From the NCBI RefSeq assembly GCF_019112545.1, contig NW_025064897.1:865926-929925 (forward strand): a stretch of DNA of 64,000 bases, written 5' to 3'. Shown piece by piece: positions 1 to 10,911 of the stretch (position 1 is the first letter of the stretch; the number at the start of each line of letters is the position of its first letter). This stretch comes from Guyanagaster necrorhizus. Taxonomy: Eukaryota > Basidiomycota > Agaricomycetes > Agaricales > Physalacriaceae. A program made the translations under genes and the position numbers. The notes below the pieces were generated by a model. That model saw nothing but the letters and a program-made list of their open reading frames with translations, made no database searches and was not told where the DNA came from.

Positions 1-1083
1 TGTTCACGTGAAAATCCCCCTTCCACGATATCGAGGTGTACTCGCACAGGTTCATTCGACCTGCTGACTCTCGAATTAATCCACCACTTTGCCACCGCTA
101 CTTCGCACTCATTTTCTTCTGATCCTGCTACGGCAAATGTTTGGAGAACCATTGTTCCCAAAATCGCGTTCGATCCTAGAAACCAGTGTCTCCTCCACGC
201 TATTCTCGCCATGTCGGCACTTCATGCTCACCATGCTGATCCCACGGCAGGTCATTATGCGGTAGCCGCGAGCAACTACCACTGGCAGGCCAAAACAGAG
301 TCACACAGGGCAGAAATGGACGGGAGGATGGATGTTCATGCCATCTTTATCACCTTGTCTCTTATCGCCCTCTATGAGTTCGCAACGGCATCCATAGTCT
401 CCTTATACTCCGAATCGAATGAATGGCACACTATGATCCGAACTATGTCCGCCAAGGTTACAAGAGTCTGGCCACAGCTCTGGAATGGTGTTCTGCGTCC
501 GATGTTGGGTACCCTGGCACCAACAATCATATCTACACCTCTGGAAGAACCATTCCCATCACCCTTGTCGACGCTTTTGAGCACCGCGGACTCACCACCA
601 GACGTTGAAGAGCTGCACGATGTATCGGTGTACGCCACGTATAAAGATTCAATACGTATCTTCCAGAAGTCATGGACAGCCTCATTCCAGAAAGACTACT
701 GCATGCATGCATCAGGTATCTGGTGGTCACAGGTACCCAATACATTCTTTCGCCTGTTGGCCGAGCGGAGACCTCGTGCACTCATCATCTTGGCACATTA
801 CTGCGTTATGATGAAACGGATGGCTGAGGATGGCCCGTGGTGGGTGAGAAAGCAGTGGGGCAATGAGGCAGCAAGGATTGTTTCTGCGCTTGATGCGCGA
901 TGGTCACCCTGGCTAGGATGGATTTCGAATCAATTGGAACAGCCATGCGAAGGTCAAGCATTCGACGTTGCAATTATGGATTCCACAAATCTGTTCAGTG
1001 AGGCGGGATCATTAATGCCTCCTGCACTGAGTACGGATCTCATGAATTGGCCTCTAGATACCCTAGGACAATATGACGTTTAG
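1..1083 (+). CDS. Zn2Cys6 transcription factor, C-terminal part (cut by window edge)
   Basis: The reading frame is open from base 1 without a stop, so the gene starts left of the window; the first internal ATG (211) is not the start. The visible part holds the segment DLLTLELIHHFATATSHS followed by a helix-rich region with LLHAILAMSALHAHH. This is the usual beginning of the effector domain in the Upc2-like class of fungal Zn2Cys6 regulators, which have a DNA-binding cluster at the N-terminus. That cluster would lie outside the window, so DNA binding is inferred from the family only. The tail is poorly conserved and ends at a TAG at 1081-1083. About 360 residues are seen, with no intron needed. 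The regulated process cannot be read from the neighbours. Confidence 0.72.
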   Translation, partial: CSRENPPSTISRCTRTGSFDLLTLELIHHFATATSHSFSSDPATANVWRTIVPKIAFDPRNQCLLHAILAMSALHAHHADPTAGHYAVAASNYHWQAKTESHRAEMDGRMDVHAIFITLSLIALYEFATASIVSLYSESNEWHTMIRTMSAKVTRVWPQLWNGVLRPMLGTLAPTIISTPLEEPFPSPLSTLLSTADSPPDVEELHDVSVYATYKDSIRIFQKSWTASFQKDYCMHASGIWWSQVPNTFFRLLAERRPRALIILAHYCVMMKRMAEDGPWWVRKQWGNEAARIVSALDARWSPWLGWISNQLEQPCEGQAFDVAIMDSTNLFSEAGSLMPPALSTDLMNWPLDTLGQYDV

Positions 1084-2754
1084 AATATCTACTAGTCTGC
1101 AATATATCGCCGATAGATACGAATTTGCTAGTGGTATAATTGATTCCTCCGTCTACTTGGTCAACGAACTGCATGATCATCGAACTCTTCGTTATTAGTG
1201 GCTTGAATGGAGTCTGGCTCTACCTCTTCCCTAAACTCGCCTTCGTGGAGGTTGTCATCTTCTCCTTCAACTAATTCGAAGAGAAAACGCGGTCCAATTC
1301 ACTGCAAAGACAATGGTGAGGTAGAACGAAATTCGGCCTGCCGTTAGAGCTGTCGTTGAGGGCAACCATCTGAGCGGAAGGGTCGTACGGGCCCTGGTCC
1401 CGGCACCTCGCGCCCCCGAGGAACTTCCATCGACTAAATCAATACTTGCTGTTTATCATAAAATGATAGTATTCCTGAGAATCCACGTATCAACACCAAA
1501 TGAAAATCCAAAGAGCCCGAAGAGAAATGAGGTATAGGAATGTAATAACGATAGGTTGTCCTCGAAGGAGAGATGCAAATTGGCGAGGGTTTTATGAAAG
1601 AGAAACAGAAAGAAAAAGAAAATCCAAAGATCCCAGAGAGAAATGGGGTATACGGAGTATAGAAGTTATAGATAGTAATATGTTGCTGCAACGTCGTCGA
1701 GGCCAAGAAGAATCACTAGAAACCGTGACAGTACGGCCACCTCGACCCAATAGACAGATGATTATCCGTGTTACTGGCGTCAAATGTATGATTTGACAAT
1801 GCTGCCGGACAGATATTAGTGGGTACCAGAAGCCATTAATTCTTGTTCAACATGCAGGCCTCAGGCAGTTACGAGGCATTTGAATAATTAACCAGGCATA
1901 ACATCGATTCAGCCTCTGAAAAGGACTGTAGAGCCGTTTCCTGCAGGACGACGACTATCGGCGCAAGAAACGAGTTAGCGAAAATAATGGTTCACAGGCT
2001 GTGATGCTCACCTTTGTCCTCCATACATTTATCATTAGCATCAGTCATAATGCCACCGAGTTCTGCAAATGTTCCATTGCTAGCTTTTCCATGGAAGGAC
2101 TGATGAGGTACAAGGACTCGACATGTAAGAGGCGCGGCCCAAGGGACACTTCGGTCCATCTCACAGATCACCACAGGGAAACGCTTGAGAAGGTCATAGA
2201 TGAGTAACTGGTTTCCTAAAGTATTACCGAAACGACAAGACATTTCTGAGCGTAGACGTAGACGGACGGTAGTGCTAGTAGCAAAGAAAAGAAAGATCGG
2301 TACGGACCGGTTGACCAGTCGACAGTCTTAGTCATCAAAGACCTTTCTCTGGCTACTACTCAACAATGGACCGCTGGAAGTCACGGAAACCTCATTGTAT
2401 CAAGCGGACTGTTGGCCACAGAATGATATCGTTGCAAAATTCCGTATACGCGCGCTCAGCTATACCTGGCCACTCGCTCAGATGACACACCATCGCTGCC
2501 ATATGGAACCAACCCAACAAGGTTCTTTGCAGTGTGTCATATTCACTATCCTTCCCCGAGAAACACTTCGCTCCCGGCTTTCCGGCCCTCAACCTGACAT
2601 TCGTAGTCTGGTCCCCAGCATCTATTGACCATCTTTTACTAAGGCGTCATTTCTGACTTGCTTGTCGTCTTTTCTTCAATCTGTCCTTATTGTTGGGCCC
2701 GTCGTTCGCTCATCGTATACGGCCGACCTCCAGCTGGCATTTTACGACGAGATC
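1084..2754. other. Intergenic; no convincing gene
   Basis: There are short open frames on both strands but none resembles a known family. A stretch on the minus strand around 1290-1168 reads as an acidic protein tail (EGEDDNLHEGEFREE) ending at a TGA and could be the last exon of a decayed or missed gene; I could not join it to an upstream exon. An AG-rich direct repeat lies at 1502-1539 and 1618-1656. Pyrimidine-rich sequence just before 2755 (about 2650-2700) resembles a basidiomycete start region for the next gene. Confidence 0.4.
1502..1656. repeat. Imperfect direct repeat, about 38 bases, 116-base spacing
   Basis: The segment starting GAAAATCCAAAGAGCCC at 1502 recurs at 1618 as GAAAATCCAAAGATCCC, and both copies continue into AGAGAAATG(A/G)GGTATA. 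The two copies differ at a handful of positions. Both are purine-rich. No coding role is evident. Confidence 0.55.
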
Positions 2755-3270
2755 ATGGACAATTCCTCTCAGAGAGAACAAGCTGAGGCAAGTACAGCAT
2801 AATAATTGGCGCCCATTCTATTGACCGATCTCTTATAGAAACCCACTGTTCCAGCCTGCCGTCGATGCTTCTCTGGTAATGGCCAAGTCGAAGACTTCAA
2901 CTCCATCGCAACACCCTCCGTCCTACAAACTAATGTCGAGCAGGCCCAGGAAAGTGAGGAAACATCACCCGTACAATCAGGATTGCCATCGTCTCTCGAC
3001 CTTACAGACTTGCCTTCCCTGGTCATGGTCACTGAGGAAGCTCAGAATGCTACCACAACCAATATCCTTTCTGTACTTCCAGGCATGCCATCTGGTATCC
3101 TTTCGCGCACTGGACAGGAACCTTCGCGTTTGATGTCAAAACTCCAGTGTATCCCGCACGAGACGCTACTAGGCGCCTATGAATTGCGTAGAGACAAGAA
3201 GGCAAGGTGCCTGCAGCCCGAAACTGCTATTGCATTAGCTGCTGCTTTATCGTTTCCGTTGTTTTTCTGA
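2755..3270 (+). CDS. Small hypothetical protein, two exons with a GC-AG intron
   Basis: Exon 1 is 2755-2787 (MDNSSQREQAE) and exon 2 is 2839-3270. The only way to keep the frame open is a 51-base intron with donor GCAAGT and acceptor TTATAG; reading straight through meets TAA within a few codons. The joined protein has about 155 residues. It starts hydrophilic with a KPTVPACRRC patch, has an acidic middle and a Leu-rich LDLTDLPSLVMV segment, and ends in a short hydrophobic tail (AIALAAALSFPLFF). That tail could anchor the protein in a membrane but is short for a full helix. I do not recognise the family. The ACRRC pair alone is not enough to call a zinc finger. Confidence 0.5.
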
Positions 3271-3580
3271 CATTAGAACCTATCGTTATTCCTCATTATT
3301 TTGGGACTTATACACATTATCTAGATCGTGTCTTATTTTCGGATGTACCTCCATTATAGTTCATGTATTTCCACTTTCTCCGACTTTCAAATGACTGCCA
3401 ATCTCTCGATTTTGTGTCGATCTTTTTGTTTTTCGGGCTGGCATGGAATATAGTGCTTTGGAATCATGATCAAAGTTCTGAACACTGCGAAATAACCTAC
3501 GCAACCGATGTGTTCGTCATGTTTCTTCCATTCATACGGTCCTGCCAAAGAAAAAAAACAATTATCCTTCTTGACAAAGG
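3271..3580. other. Short intergenic stretch between convergent genes
   Basis: AT-rich sequence between the plus-strand small gene and the minus-strand flavin-reductase-like gene. Small open frames here overlap on both strands and look like chance. It probably holds both 3' ends. Confidence 0.5.
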
Positions 3581-4249
3581 TCACGTAGGAGTATCGAAAG
3601 GTAGGCACGTCGTATAAGTCCGATGTCGATAGATAAGCGGCAGCACCTCGCGCTTCAAACTAGTCTCCTGGTCAACCCTCTCTACTCTCAACACTCGAGC
3701 AAGATACAGCTCCGACGACAGCACTGGAGCGTCGGCCAGTGGCTTTCCCATACCCGACTCCAAAAAGTCCAAATCATGCAACGGTATCGGCGGCGCGACC
3801 AGACGACACGAAACAGCTCCCAGCGACCCAGACAGTATGGGTATCTTCTCCTCGCTGTAAGTGTGCGGTATACGATCCCACATACCCTCCGTCGCGTTGA
3901 CGAAGTCCTCTGCTCTGTGAGGCTGGTCCTCTGCGAGGATGTTCACGACCAGGTGCGGTGTGGAACGGTCCCGGGGGACGGTTTTTATCGCGTTAGCAAG
4001 GCGGGAAGGCATACGCAGGGAGAAGGCGACGAGGGGGTGGGGGTCGAGGGCGATGGACGTGAATGACGAGAGTGTCGCGCCGTGGTAGCGGTGGCCGTCA
4101 CGCGTCAAGGCCGTCACGACCGCTACGGGTTGCGCTGACTTCCGCATAAGGTCCCGAAAGTCATTCTTCACTGTCTCTTCTGCAGATACAGCTGTGGAAA
4201 GATTTCGAGTCAAGCGTCGGACATGACGGAGACTTTTGAGAAGAGACAT
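3581..4249 (-). CDS. Flavin reductase-like domain protein, probably mitochondrial
   Basis: An intron-free frame of 222 residues. Residues about 30-200 follow the flavin reductase-like (FMN-binding split barrel) fold: FRDLMRKSAQPVAVVTA, then the GATLSSFTSIALDPHPLV block that in this family contacts the flavin phosphate, then HLVVNILAEDQ and the LGAVSCRL strand. Family members bind FMN and often supply reduced flavin to a partner oxygenase; the partner is not visible here. The N-terminus (MSLLKSLRHVRRLTRNLSTA) is rich in Arg, Leu and Ser and lacks acids, as in a mitochondrial presequence. Length is typical for fungal members. The exact reaction is unknown. Confidence 0.85.
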   Translation of the reverse strand: MSLLKSLRHVRRLTRNLSTAVSAEETVKNDFRDLMRKSAQPVAVVTALTRDGHRYHGATLSSFTSIALDPHPLVAFSLRMPSRLANAIKTVPRDRSTPHLVVNILAEDQPHRAEDFVNATEGMWDRIPHTYSEEKIPILSGSLGAVSCRLVAPPIPLHDLDFLESGMGKPLADAPVLSSELYLARVLRVERVDQETSLKREVLPLIYRHRTYTTCLPFDTPT

Positions 4250-4545
4250 GACCTTGTTGACAGTTGATGTCCAGCTTCGTCATCAAGAACAAACTGAGGC
4301 AAAAGGTACGGAAATATTATATTGACTATACACCGTAGGTGTAGTTACTAAAATGTCTCGGGGTCCGGGCCTTATTCTACGGCGTTGTCGTAATTGCACT
4401 GACTTGTTCTGGAACATATCAGAAATAAGTTATTCGATGAGGTGGGGAGAGATATTGTCAGCGGTACTTATGTATACATGTTTATAATTGCTCTAAAATC
4501 TAGTCGTCTAACAGTCTTATTGATGCATGCATGGATATGTATCTC
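4250..4545. other. Spacer upstream of the flavin-reductase-like gene
   Basis: About 300 bases between the start of the flavin-reductase-like gene and the stop of the MFS gene, both on the minus strand. It must hold the promoter of the former and the 3' end of the latter. No clear TATA or other motif was seen. Confidence 0.4.
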
Positions 4546-6938
4546 TTACGATGTGGCTGATTTACCATGCAAAACCATGCTGGAAAATTTGCTGTGTCTG
4601 CGAATAGAGGGTCCATAAAAGAACAGTACCTGTAAAATACTATCAGCACCCAAACCCATCGGGATCCGACACAACGCACAAAGGGTATGGGAATCATAAC
4701 AGTTGCTATACACGCAAACAACGTGCTCGCCCATGTATACCCCAGATTGTTATACATTTGCGTGGTAAAAAGTGGGAAGGCCGTCGCTGCGAGGTTTCCT
4801 GAAGGAAGCTGTCAACATGCAGTGAAATCAAAGAGGTAAGAAGGTTTTACGGCAAAGGCTCTGACCAGCGAGTGCCGACGAGGCGAATGGACCGTATCTG
4901 ATAGCCAAGTTATGAGGGCATGCAAATAAAAAGGAGCGAACGTACGTGTCCGCGAAGTACGTGAACACAGCCAGGTAGACTATGAACATCGCCCACATAA
5001 ATATCTACGTTGATTTAATGAAAGGAAGGGTCCTGAGAAGGGCAGTCATACCGTGATACCGATGGCAGACGCGATCCACGGCACGAACGGGAACGAAGTC
5101 CATGCATAGATGAACATGCCGACGGGAAGCATAATGGCCGCAGCGCAGGCCATGTACAATCGAGCTTCAGGACCTCTATGAGGGTAATTTTTGCTGTCAA
5201 GCTACGCGTGAACACGATGTATGAAATCAAAAAAGACCACCACCTACTGATACAACTTCTCTTGAAAGAAGTTTGTCATAACGCCAAGCAAACTTCCAAC
5301 GCTACGAGCGGTCAGGACGTGCAAACACCGGGAGAAACAACGTACATCATGACGGCAAATGCATTACCCAACTGACCTGCATTGAAGCCGTGCAAGTCTC
5401 TGAATATGAAAGGAATCGACCTAGAGCGGACGTCAGCAATGTAAACTCAACATGATAAATGAAGCTCACTCGACCAGTGCGTAGACCACACCCCAGCAGA
5501 ATCCGACCCAAAGCTGACAGGCTTGTTAGTCAGAAAAAGACATAACCCGAGAAGTACATAGTTACACTGAAACTGAATACGATGGGCTCTGTCAACAGAA
5601 GGTCTACACATATTTACATCAACCAACGCAGAAGTGTAAATAATGGACACTTACGTATTGGACGTGTACACGATATGAATATCAGCGTACGCAAACTTGC
5701 CCGCTCGTCTTCAACACGTGCCCGATATCGTTTATCGCCTGTCTTCTTCCGTATCTTCTTCGCGAGACGGGTGAGAAGGATCGAGGAGCGCGTCTCTTTC
5801 ATGACGAACGGCAATAATACAATGTACAATCCGCACATCCTTCATAAAGCATACATCAGCGCGCACATCATCCGCAAGCAGGTAGTTATCCACATCATTT
5901 GGATCCATTGGATCCATTTCCATTCAAGCCGTCCGTTCATTTCGATCCAGCCCGCAATGATGGGCCCTACACCTGTGCCACCGATAGCGGCTGCGGTGAA
6001 GATGGTCATGGGAAGACCCCGGCTAAAGATGGGAGCGCCCCATCAGAATTTAAACTTACAACGAGTAGGACTAGTGACTAGCGCGTACTCTTCAGGGACC
6101 CAAATGTCCGCAATGGTTCCGCCCACCATGGTCGCCCACGTTGAGCCAAACGCACCCTGTAAAAATCGCGCAATGATCACCGTTTGGATGTTCTTTGCTC
6201 TGAAACATGAAACACGAAATTATTGAATGTAAAGGGTGGAAACACAACGAACTCACAAAGCTACCATGATGTGCATGAGGAAGAAGCCCCCTGCGGACAC
6301 GAAGTACAAGGGCTGTCGACCGAACTCTTCGCTGAAGGAGGCGGTAAAGAGGGGGGTGACACCGAACCCGAGCGTAGATGTGCTCAATCCGACGGTTGCT
6401 TGGAACCGCGTGCAATTGAGATCCCGTGTCATAGAGTCGAATCCTAGATTGTACCCGGCCGCCGTGCTAGCTAATAAATGGTTAGCTGGTGCTTCAAAGA
6501 TAAAGAAAAAGCTGTACCAGCCAGAAGTGTTGCAAAACTCGACAACATAGTGATCGCCCATTTTCTTCTTGGCAAGAAATTTATAGGATTTCGAGTATCA
6601 CCTTTCTCGAATTCGACCTAGCCATTTTCTGGGTGAACATTACACAAGGTAGATGGAGGGCACCGACGTACGTATAGTGGGTCGGGATAGTCAGGTTTCT
6701 TCTCCACATCACGGTCAGATGAAGTGCGGCCCTGCACCAGCTGACTGAACTGGCGTGATAGAGGAACGTCAAGGTCATCTGGGGCGGGCAATATCGTCGC
6801 CGACAAGCTGAGTCGTGGGTCAAGACTGGCTTCATCGACGTCCTTGAGCGATTTTATCGAGAGTCCTTCAGGGTGCTCTGGATCATTGGGAGTAGGACCA
6901 CTGCCGCCTGGAAAGAATTCTCCACCGGAAGGTTGCAT
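4546..6938 (-). CDS. MFS transporter, DHA1 drug/polyamine-type exporter
   Basis: A twelve-helix type major facilitator gene split into about eleven exons. Exon 1 (6938-6672) is a long acidic cytosolic head ending DYPDPLY. Exon 2 starts at 6617 with VEFEKGDTRNPINFLPRRKWAIT, the usual lead into helix 1 in fungal DHA1 exporters. Later landmarks are FTASFSEEFGRQPLY (helix 2-3 loop), FLQGAFGSTWATMVGG, RGLPMTIFTAAAIGGTGVGP (helix 5 motif C region), EWKWIQWIQ, then RLAKKIRKKTGDKRYR and ERASLRTLIFISCTRPI in the central loop, and NNLGYTWASTLFACIA near the end. The last exon ends YGPSIRRHSKFSS...KSATS with TAA at 4546-4548. Family members expel polyamines, azoles or other small molecules at the plasma membrane; substrate is not predictable. 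One intron (6082-6023) seems to use a GC donor, because only that choice gives the conserved EEYARGLPM. Confidence 0.88.
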
Positions 6939-8054
6939 CGTCGAATGAAAGAGGACGTGGAGCCTTGGTGGTCTGATGGTAGGGTTTTAAAGCGTTGAAG
7001 CGGGGTCCCGTCATTCTTGACTCACTTTTCCCCTCCAAGGGTTTGTTGAAGGCGCTATTTTGGGAATTTGTGGGCGAAAGTTGAAGCAGACTCCAAAGTT
7101 CGGACTCGGTTCGGAATTCGGGAATTTCGACCGGAGATGTCGGCCCGGCCCGCCAGACAAGTTCGAAAGATATCACAAACATTTCGTGATATGAAAGGCT
7201 ACGAAGGGCTGATTCATATCGTATTGCTCGACAAGTGAGAGGTGAATAAGTTGAACAGTAAATCCCGCATAGAATTCAAAAGCTTAAAGCACTATTGATC
7301 ACTTGACGAGTCAGAAACGACAAGGAAAATAAAAGACTCATGTACCATGATAAACAAGGAGACAAATCTTCGTGGGCATGTTGTGAATCGTTGAATGTCG
7401 ACGCGATCAAATCTTGGGGAAAAGAGAAAGCGTATCAGATTGGGCGGCGCGCACTGACAAAGCGCCTGATTTCACACGGTCGCAGGGAAACCGCGAACCG
7501 GCGACTCGGTCTTGTTTCCTGCGTAGATGGAAGATAATGTAATCAAGAACTGGCTTCGTAGCCGCTAGGAATAATCTCGGAGGCGCAGCTCTGGCCAGCC
7601 CTAATGGTAAAGAAGCAAGAGCGGAATTTGGTCTTGTTGACACCGGTGTCTCCTTTTCGACGACGCGGAAACCCGACGTCGAACTTGAAATAAGCCATTC
7701 GGCGCTCCATTTACGTACCTGCAGAGGACCTGGTACATAGAGAAATGACTCATTCCATGTCTTTTTTTTTCTGTAATAATTTCGACAGGCATCAATTAAG
7801 CACCGTATAACTTTGATCACTGACGACCTCGGCCATCTCTGCGGCTATCGGGCGCTGCTTTGCGGTATTGTGCTGCATCGCAACATAGTCAGTAGTACGG
7901 TGTTCTTTGAAGAAATGAAAATTGATTTTCTTACCCTTTTCTATAAATATATGCGACATATGACGCTGCCTCGTAACGACGCCAACCTTCCATACTTTCC
8001 CCTGTCACCAGCAATGACGATGAGCGGATCACTCCCTTCTTCATTCCCACCACC
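6939..8054. other. Divergent intergenic region
   Basis: About 1.1 kb between the starts of the MFS gene (minus) and the mechanosensitive channel gene (plus), so it should carry both promoters. Open frames on both strands are unrelated to any family I know. A pure T run (TTTTTTTTT) lies near 7762. No obvious TATA box was found near either start. Confidence 0.45.
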
Positions 8055-10477
8055 ATGGGCGTCGAGGACGATGCCTTGAAGATGTCCGAGAAGCACGACT
8101 TTGTCCCCCAGCCTGTTAACCCGCCGCCGTCGCACACGGACGACACTAACCGCGATGAAATTGTGAACGATTCGGACGCCGCCAGTGATACAACTGCCAC
8201 CAACACTTCCGATGAATTTGACTGGGATGAAAACGAGGAGGCTGTCGAGAAGAACCAGACGACGGAGGTTCGTGCTAGAAGGGGAAGAGCGATATATGTC
8301 GCTTTCATGAAGCTTTCCAGGCCTATTCGGGCCCTGTTGATTGGTGTACTGGGCGTTGGAATATTGATCACTCCCCTGCTGGTGGTGCACTTCCGGTTTA
8401 GAAGCAGTCCTGCAAGGATTCACGTCCATGTCTGGTCTCTGTGGTTAACCATCATCTGGGCGGCTGGATGCGCAACATATTTGGTTGTCGATTTACTTCC
8501 CCGACTTATCATAGCCCTCGTCGTAATGTTGGGAGGCAAGGTGGAGCGTCTTAAAATTCAAGTTGAGGTGCGGACGCACAAATCAGCTCTTTTCTTGTTC
8601 TGACTTTTCATTAGTTGGCAGTCGCCGTCTCGGGCTGCCTCAAACTGGCGCTAGATATCTCCTGGGCTTGGATCAGTTTATCAGTCATTCGCAGGGTGTA
8701 TCACCCTCCCGGGTCTTATTGGACTATTGTCAACCGCGTCATATCTGCTCTATTCGCCGCAGGGATCATCTTCCTCGTCGAGAAACTCGCGCTCCATTTC
8801 GTCGCCATCAACTTCCACCAGAAGGCCCTTGCTGACAGACTGAATGAGAATCAGTTTGCCTTGCGAGCGCTAGATCGACTATCTAATTCTCAACCTTCAA
8901 CTTGGAACAAGATGGCTCCCAACGTCAGGAAAGGACATAAGGGCTCTGCAAGCTCTCTTGGTCTCAGCACTTTGGCACAAGAGTCTGACAAAACTCAGCG
9001 AAAGAATTTCAAGGGCCGTGATAGAAGGAGAACGAGAAATAAGGCGATGACGAGCGTCATTGTGGATCAAGTCAGTGGGGTAATCGGACAAGTAGCGTTG
9101 AAAGATTCCAAGTTCAATCGGGCAGGAGAGCTAGGGAATCTGCATTCTGCGCGCAAATTAGCCAAGAAGCTGTTCAGCGCTCTTAACGATTCTTATCCTC
9201 CAAGGCAGCATCTCATCGTGGATGGTAAACTACCTACTACTCGTATTTAAAGAGCTTACCGAACATATCCTTCCAGATTTCTTCCCATACTTCCATTCCA
9301 CCTTGGAAGCTCAAGAAGCTTTCGATATATTTGATAAAGATGGGAATGGTGATATCAGCAAGAAGGAAATGCGAGAAGCGGTTCAACGGATCTACAAGGA
9401 GAGAAAGGCGTTGGTAGCGAGTCTGAAGGTACCAACCTTCCCTGCTCAGTGCATCACCCTACTCACTCCAGTATCAAGGATGCCGGATCCGCCGTGTCCA
9501 AACTCGATCTCGTGCTTCTTGCTGTCGCACTCGTCTGCATCATCTTTATCTGCCTACTCATATTTAACAAAAATAATACTCTGGCATCGCTCGTGCCCCT
9601 CGGAACAATCCTCCTGGGCTTCTCCTTCGTGTTCGGCACTTCCGCCTCGACCTTGTTCGAATCGGTGCGAGTCGTGCGGTTATTTGCTGTACGTTTTTAC
9701 TAACGCGATGTCACTCTAAGCTCATTTTCATTTTTGCCACGCACGTATTTGATGTCGGCGACCTCGTTCTCATAGACGAACAGGTAATGCCATGCCGGTC
9801 CTTGATGTAACGTCATGCACTGAAGTTATTCGTAGGCTCTTTTCGTGCGAGAATTTGGCCTCTTCTCGACCACTTTTCGCCGTGTAGACGGTCAGGAAAT
9901 CGTTGCGCCCAATAAACTCCTGGCGAGCTCAAAGTTGGTGCACAACCTGAGGCGTAGCAACTCTATGTGCGCTCTCCTTGTCCCTTGTCTACCGCGTGTT
10001 ATTGCTGATCTAGTATTTTTAGGTGGGAGACGACGACCTTAATGGTCTCATACAACACGCCTTTAGAGACTATCGAGGTGCTAAAAGCAAAACTCAAGAC
10101 CTACGTCAACAACAATTCCCGTGAATGGTCTGGTTTTGATCTCAACATCGACAAGATGGTGAACCAGAACGCGATCCATCTCATCGTGGCTATGGAGCGT
10201 ACGTGTATTTCTCTCCCGAGAACCACCGGGCTCCTTGTGAATTTCCTCTTCACTAGATCGACCGAATTGGCAGGACTGGGGAGGGAGATGGACTAGGCGG
10301 ACAGCGTTTATGAGGAATCTGAAGACCATCTTGGAGGAGCTAGATGTGCGGTACACAATGCCTTTGCAGCCGGTGTTGATGCCCAATGCCCCAGTCCCGG
10401 GCGGCGTGACGAGGAGTCCACCGTTAGGTTTTAGTTTGGTGGGGGCGGCGAATGCGAGGACGTCATCTCCTGGTTGA
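8055..10477 (+). CDS. MscS-family mechanosensitive ion channel with EF-hand
   Basis: Eight exons: 8055-8567, 8615-9224, 9277-9428, 9479-9664, 9721-9783, 9836-9966, 10023-10198, 10257-10477, all joined in frame. Order of parts: acidic N-terminus; several membrane helices (ALLIGVLGVGILITPLLVV, WLTIIWAAGCATYLVVDLL and those in exon 2); a basic linker; a canonical EF-hand loop DKDGNGDISKKE in exon 3; a pore-domain helix region (LVLLAVALVCIIFICLLIF, GTSASTLFES); then the MscS beta domain with FDVGDLVLIDEQ, TTFRRVDGQEIVAPN and the cytosolic tail. This is the layout of the fission yeast Msy1/Msy2 channels, which sit in ER/cortical membranes and control calcium and volume on hypo-osmotic shock. The exon 4 donor is the least certain (9664 preferred over one 24 bases downstream, because it gives LFESLIFIFATH). 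Confidence 0.92.
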
Positions 10478-10911
10478 ATGTGATACTCTAGACAGTTAAT
10501 CCATCCCGCGTCTCTTTTGGACATTTATTAGACGCTTTTCTTTATAGACGAGAGCAGAAGAGCAGGCTCAAATGGCCAGCAATCCTCAAGAAAAGGTATC
10601 GGGTAATGAGGTTCGGTCCACCATAGAGGACCGGTTTACTAAGCCCTCATAATTATGTAGAGGTTAGAGGTTAGAGTATGTTCTCAGGGGCAGTAGTGGC
10701 CGTCTTTCTGTGGGAACAGACTGGCGAGAGGCATTGACTTATTGTGAGAATTTCCTATGAGCAGGTTGTCATACGGGAGGTAGCCATAGTTTTTGCATTC
10801 ATCCATAGGTACAGGGTATATCGCCTACATAGAATCCGATGTTCGTCTCTATCCATCTCTAAAACGTTTCCTCATCGCGTAAAATCGTTCCCAATCGTCA
10901 TTCATGCCTTC
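10478..10911. other. Intergenic, convergent 3' ends
   Basis: About 430 bases between the 3' ends of the channel gene and the MYND-DUF4470 gene. It contains an AGAGGTTAGAGGTTAGAG triplet near 10660 and nothing that looks coding. No hairpin or other clear signal was found. Confidence 0.4.

Noticed and set aside
1434..1796. Overlapping 90-98 residue frames on both strands
   Set aside because: Purine/pyrimidine-skewed sequence with an internal direct repeat; frames on both strands stay open by composition.
8055..10477. Two separate genes (channel N-half and C-half)
   Set aside because: All eight exons join in frame through short canonical introns, and the order of domains matches one MscS/EF-hand protein.
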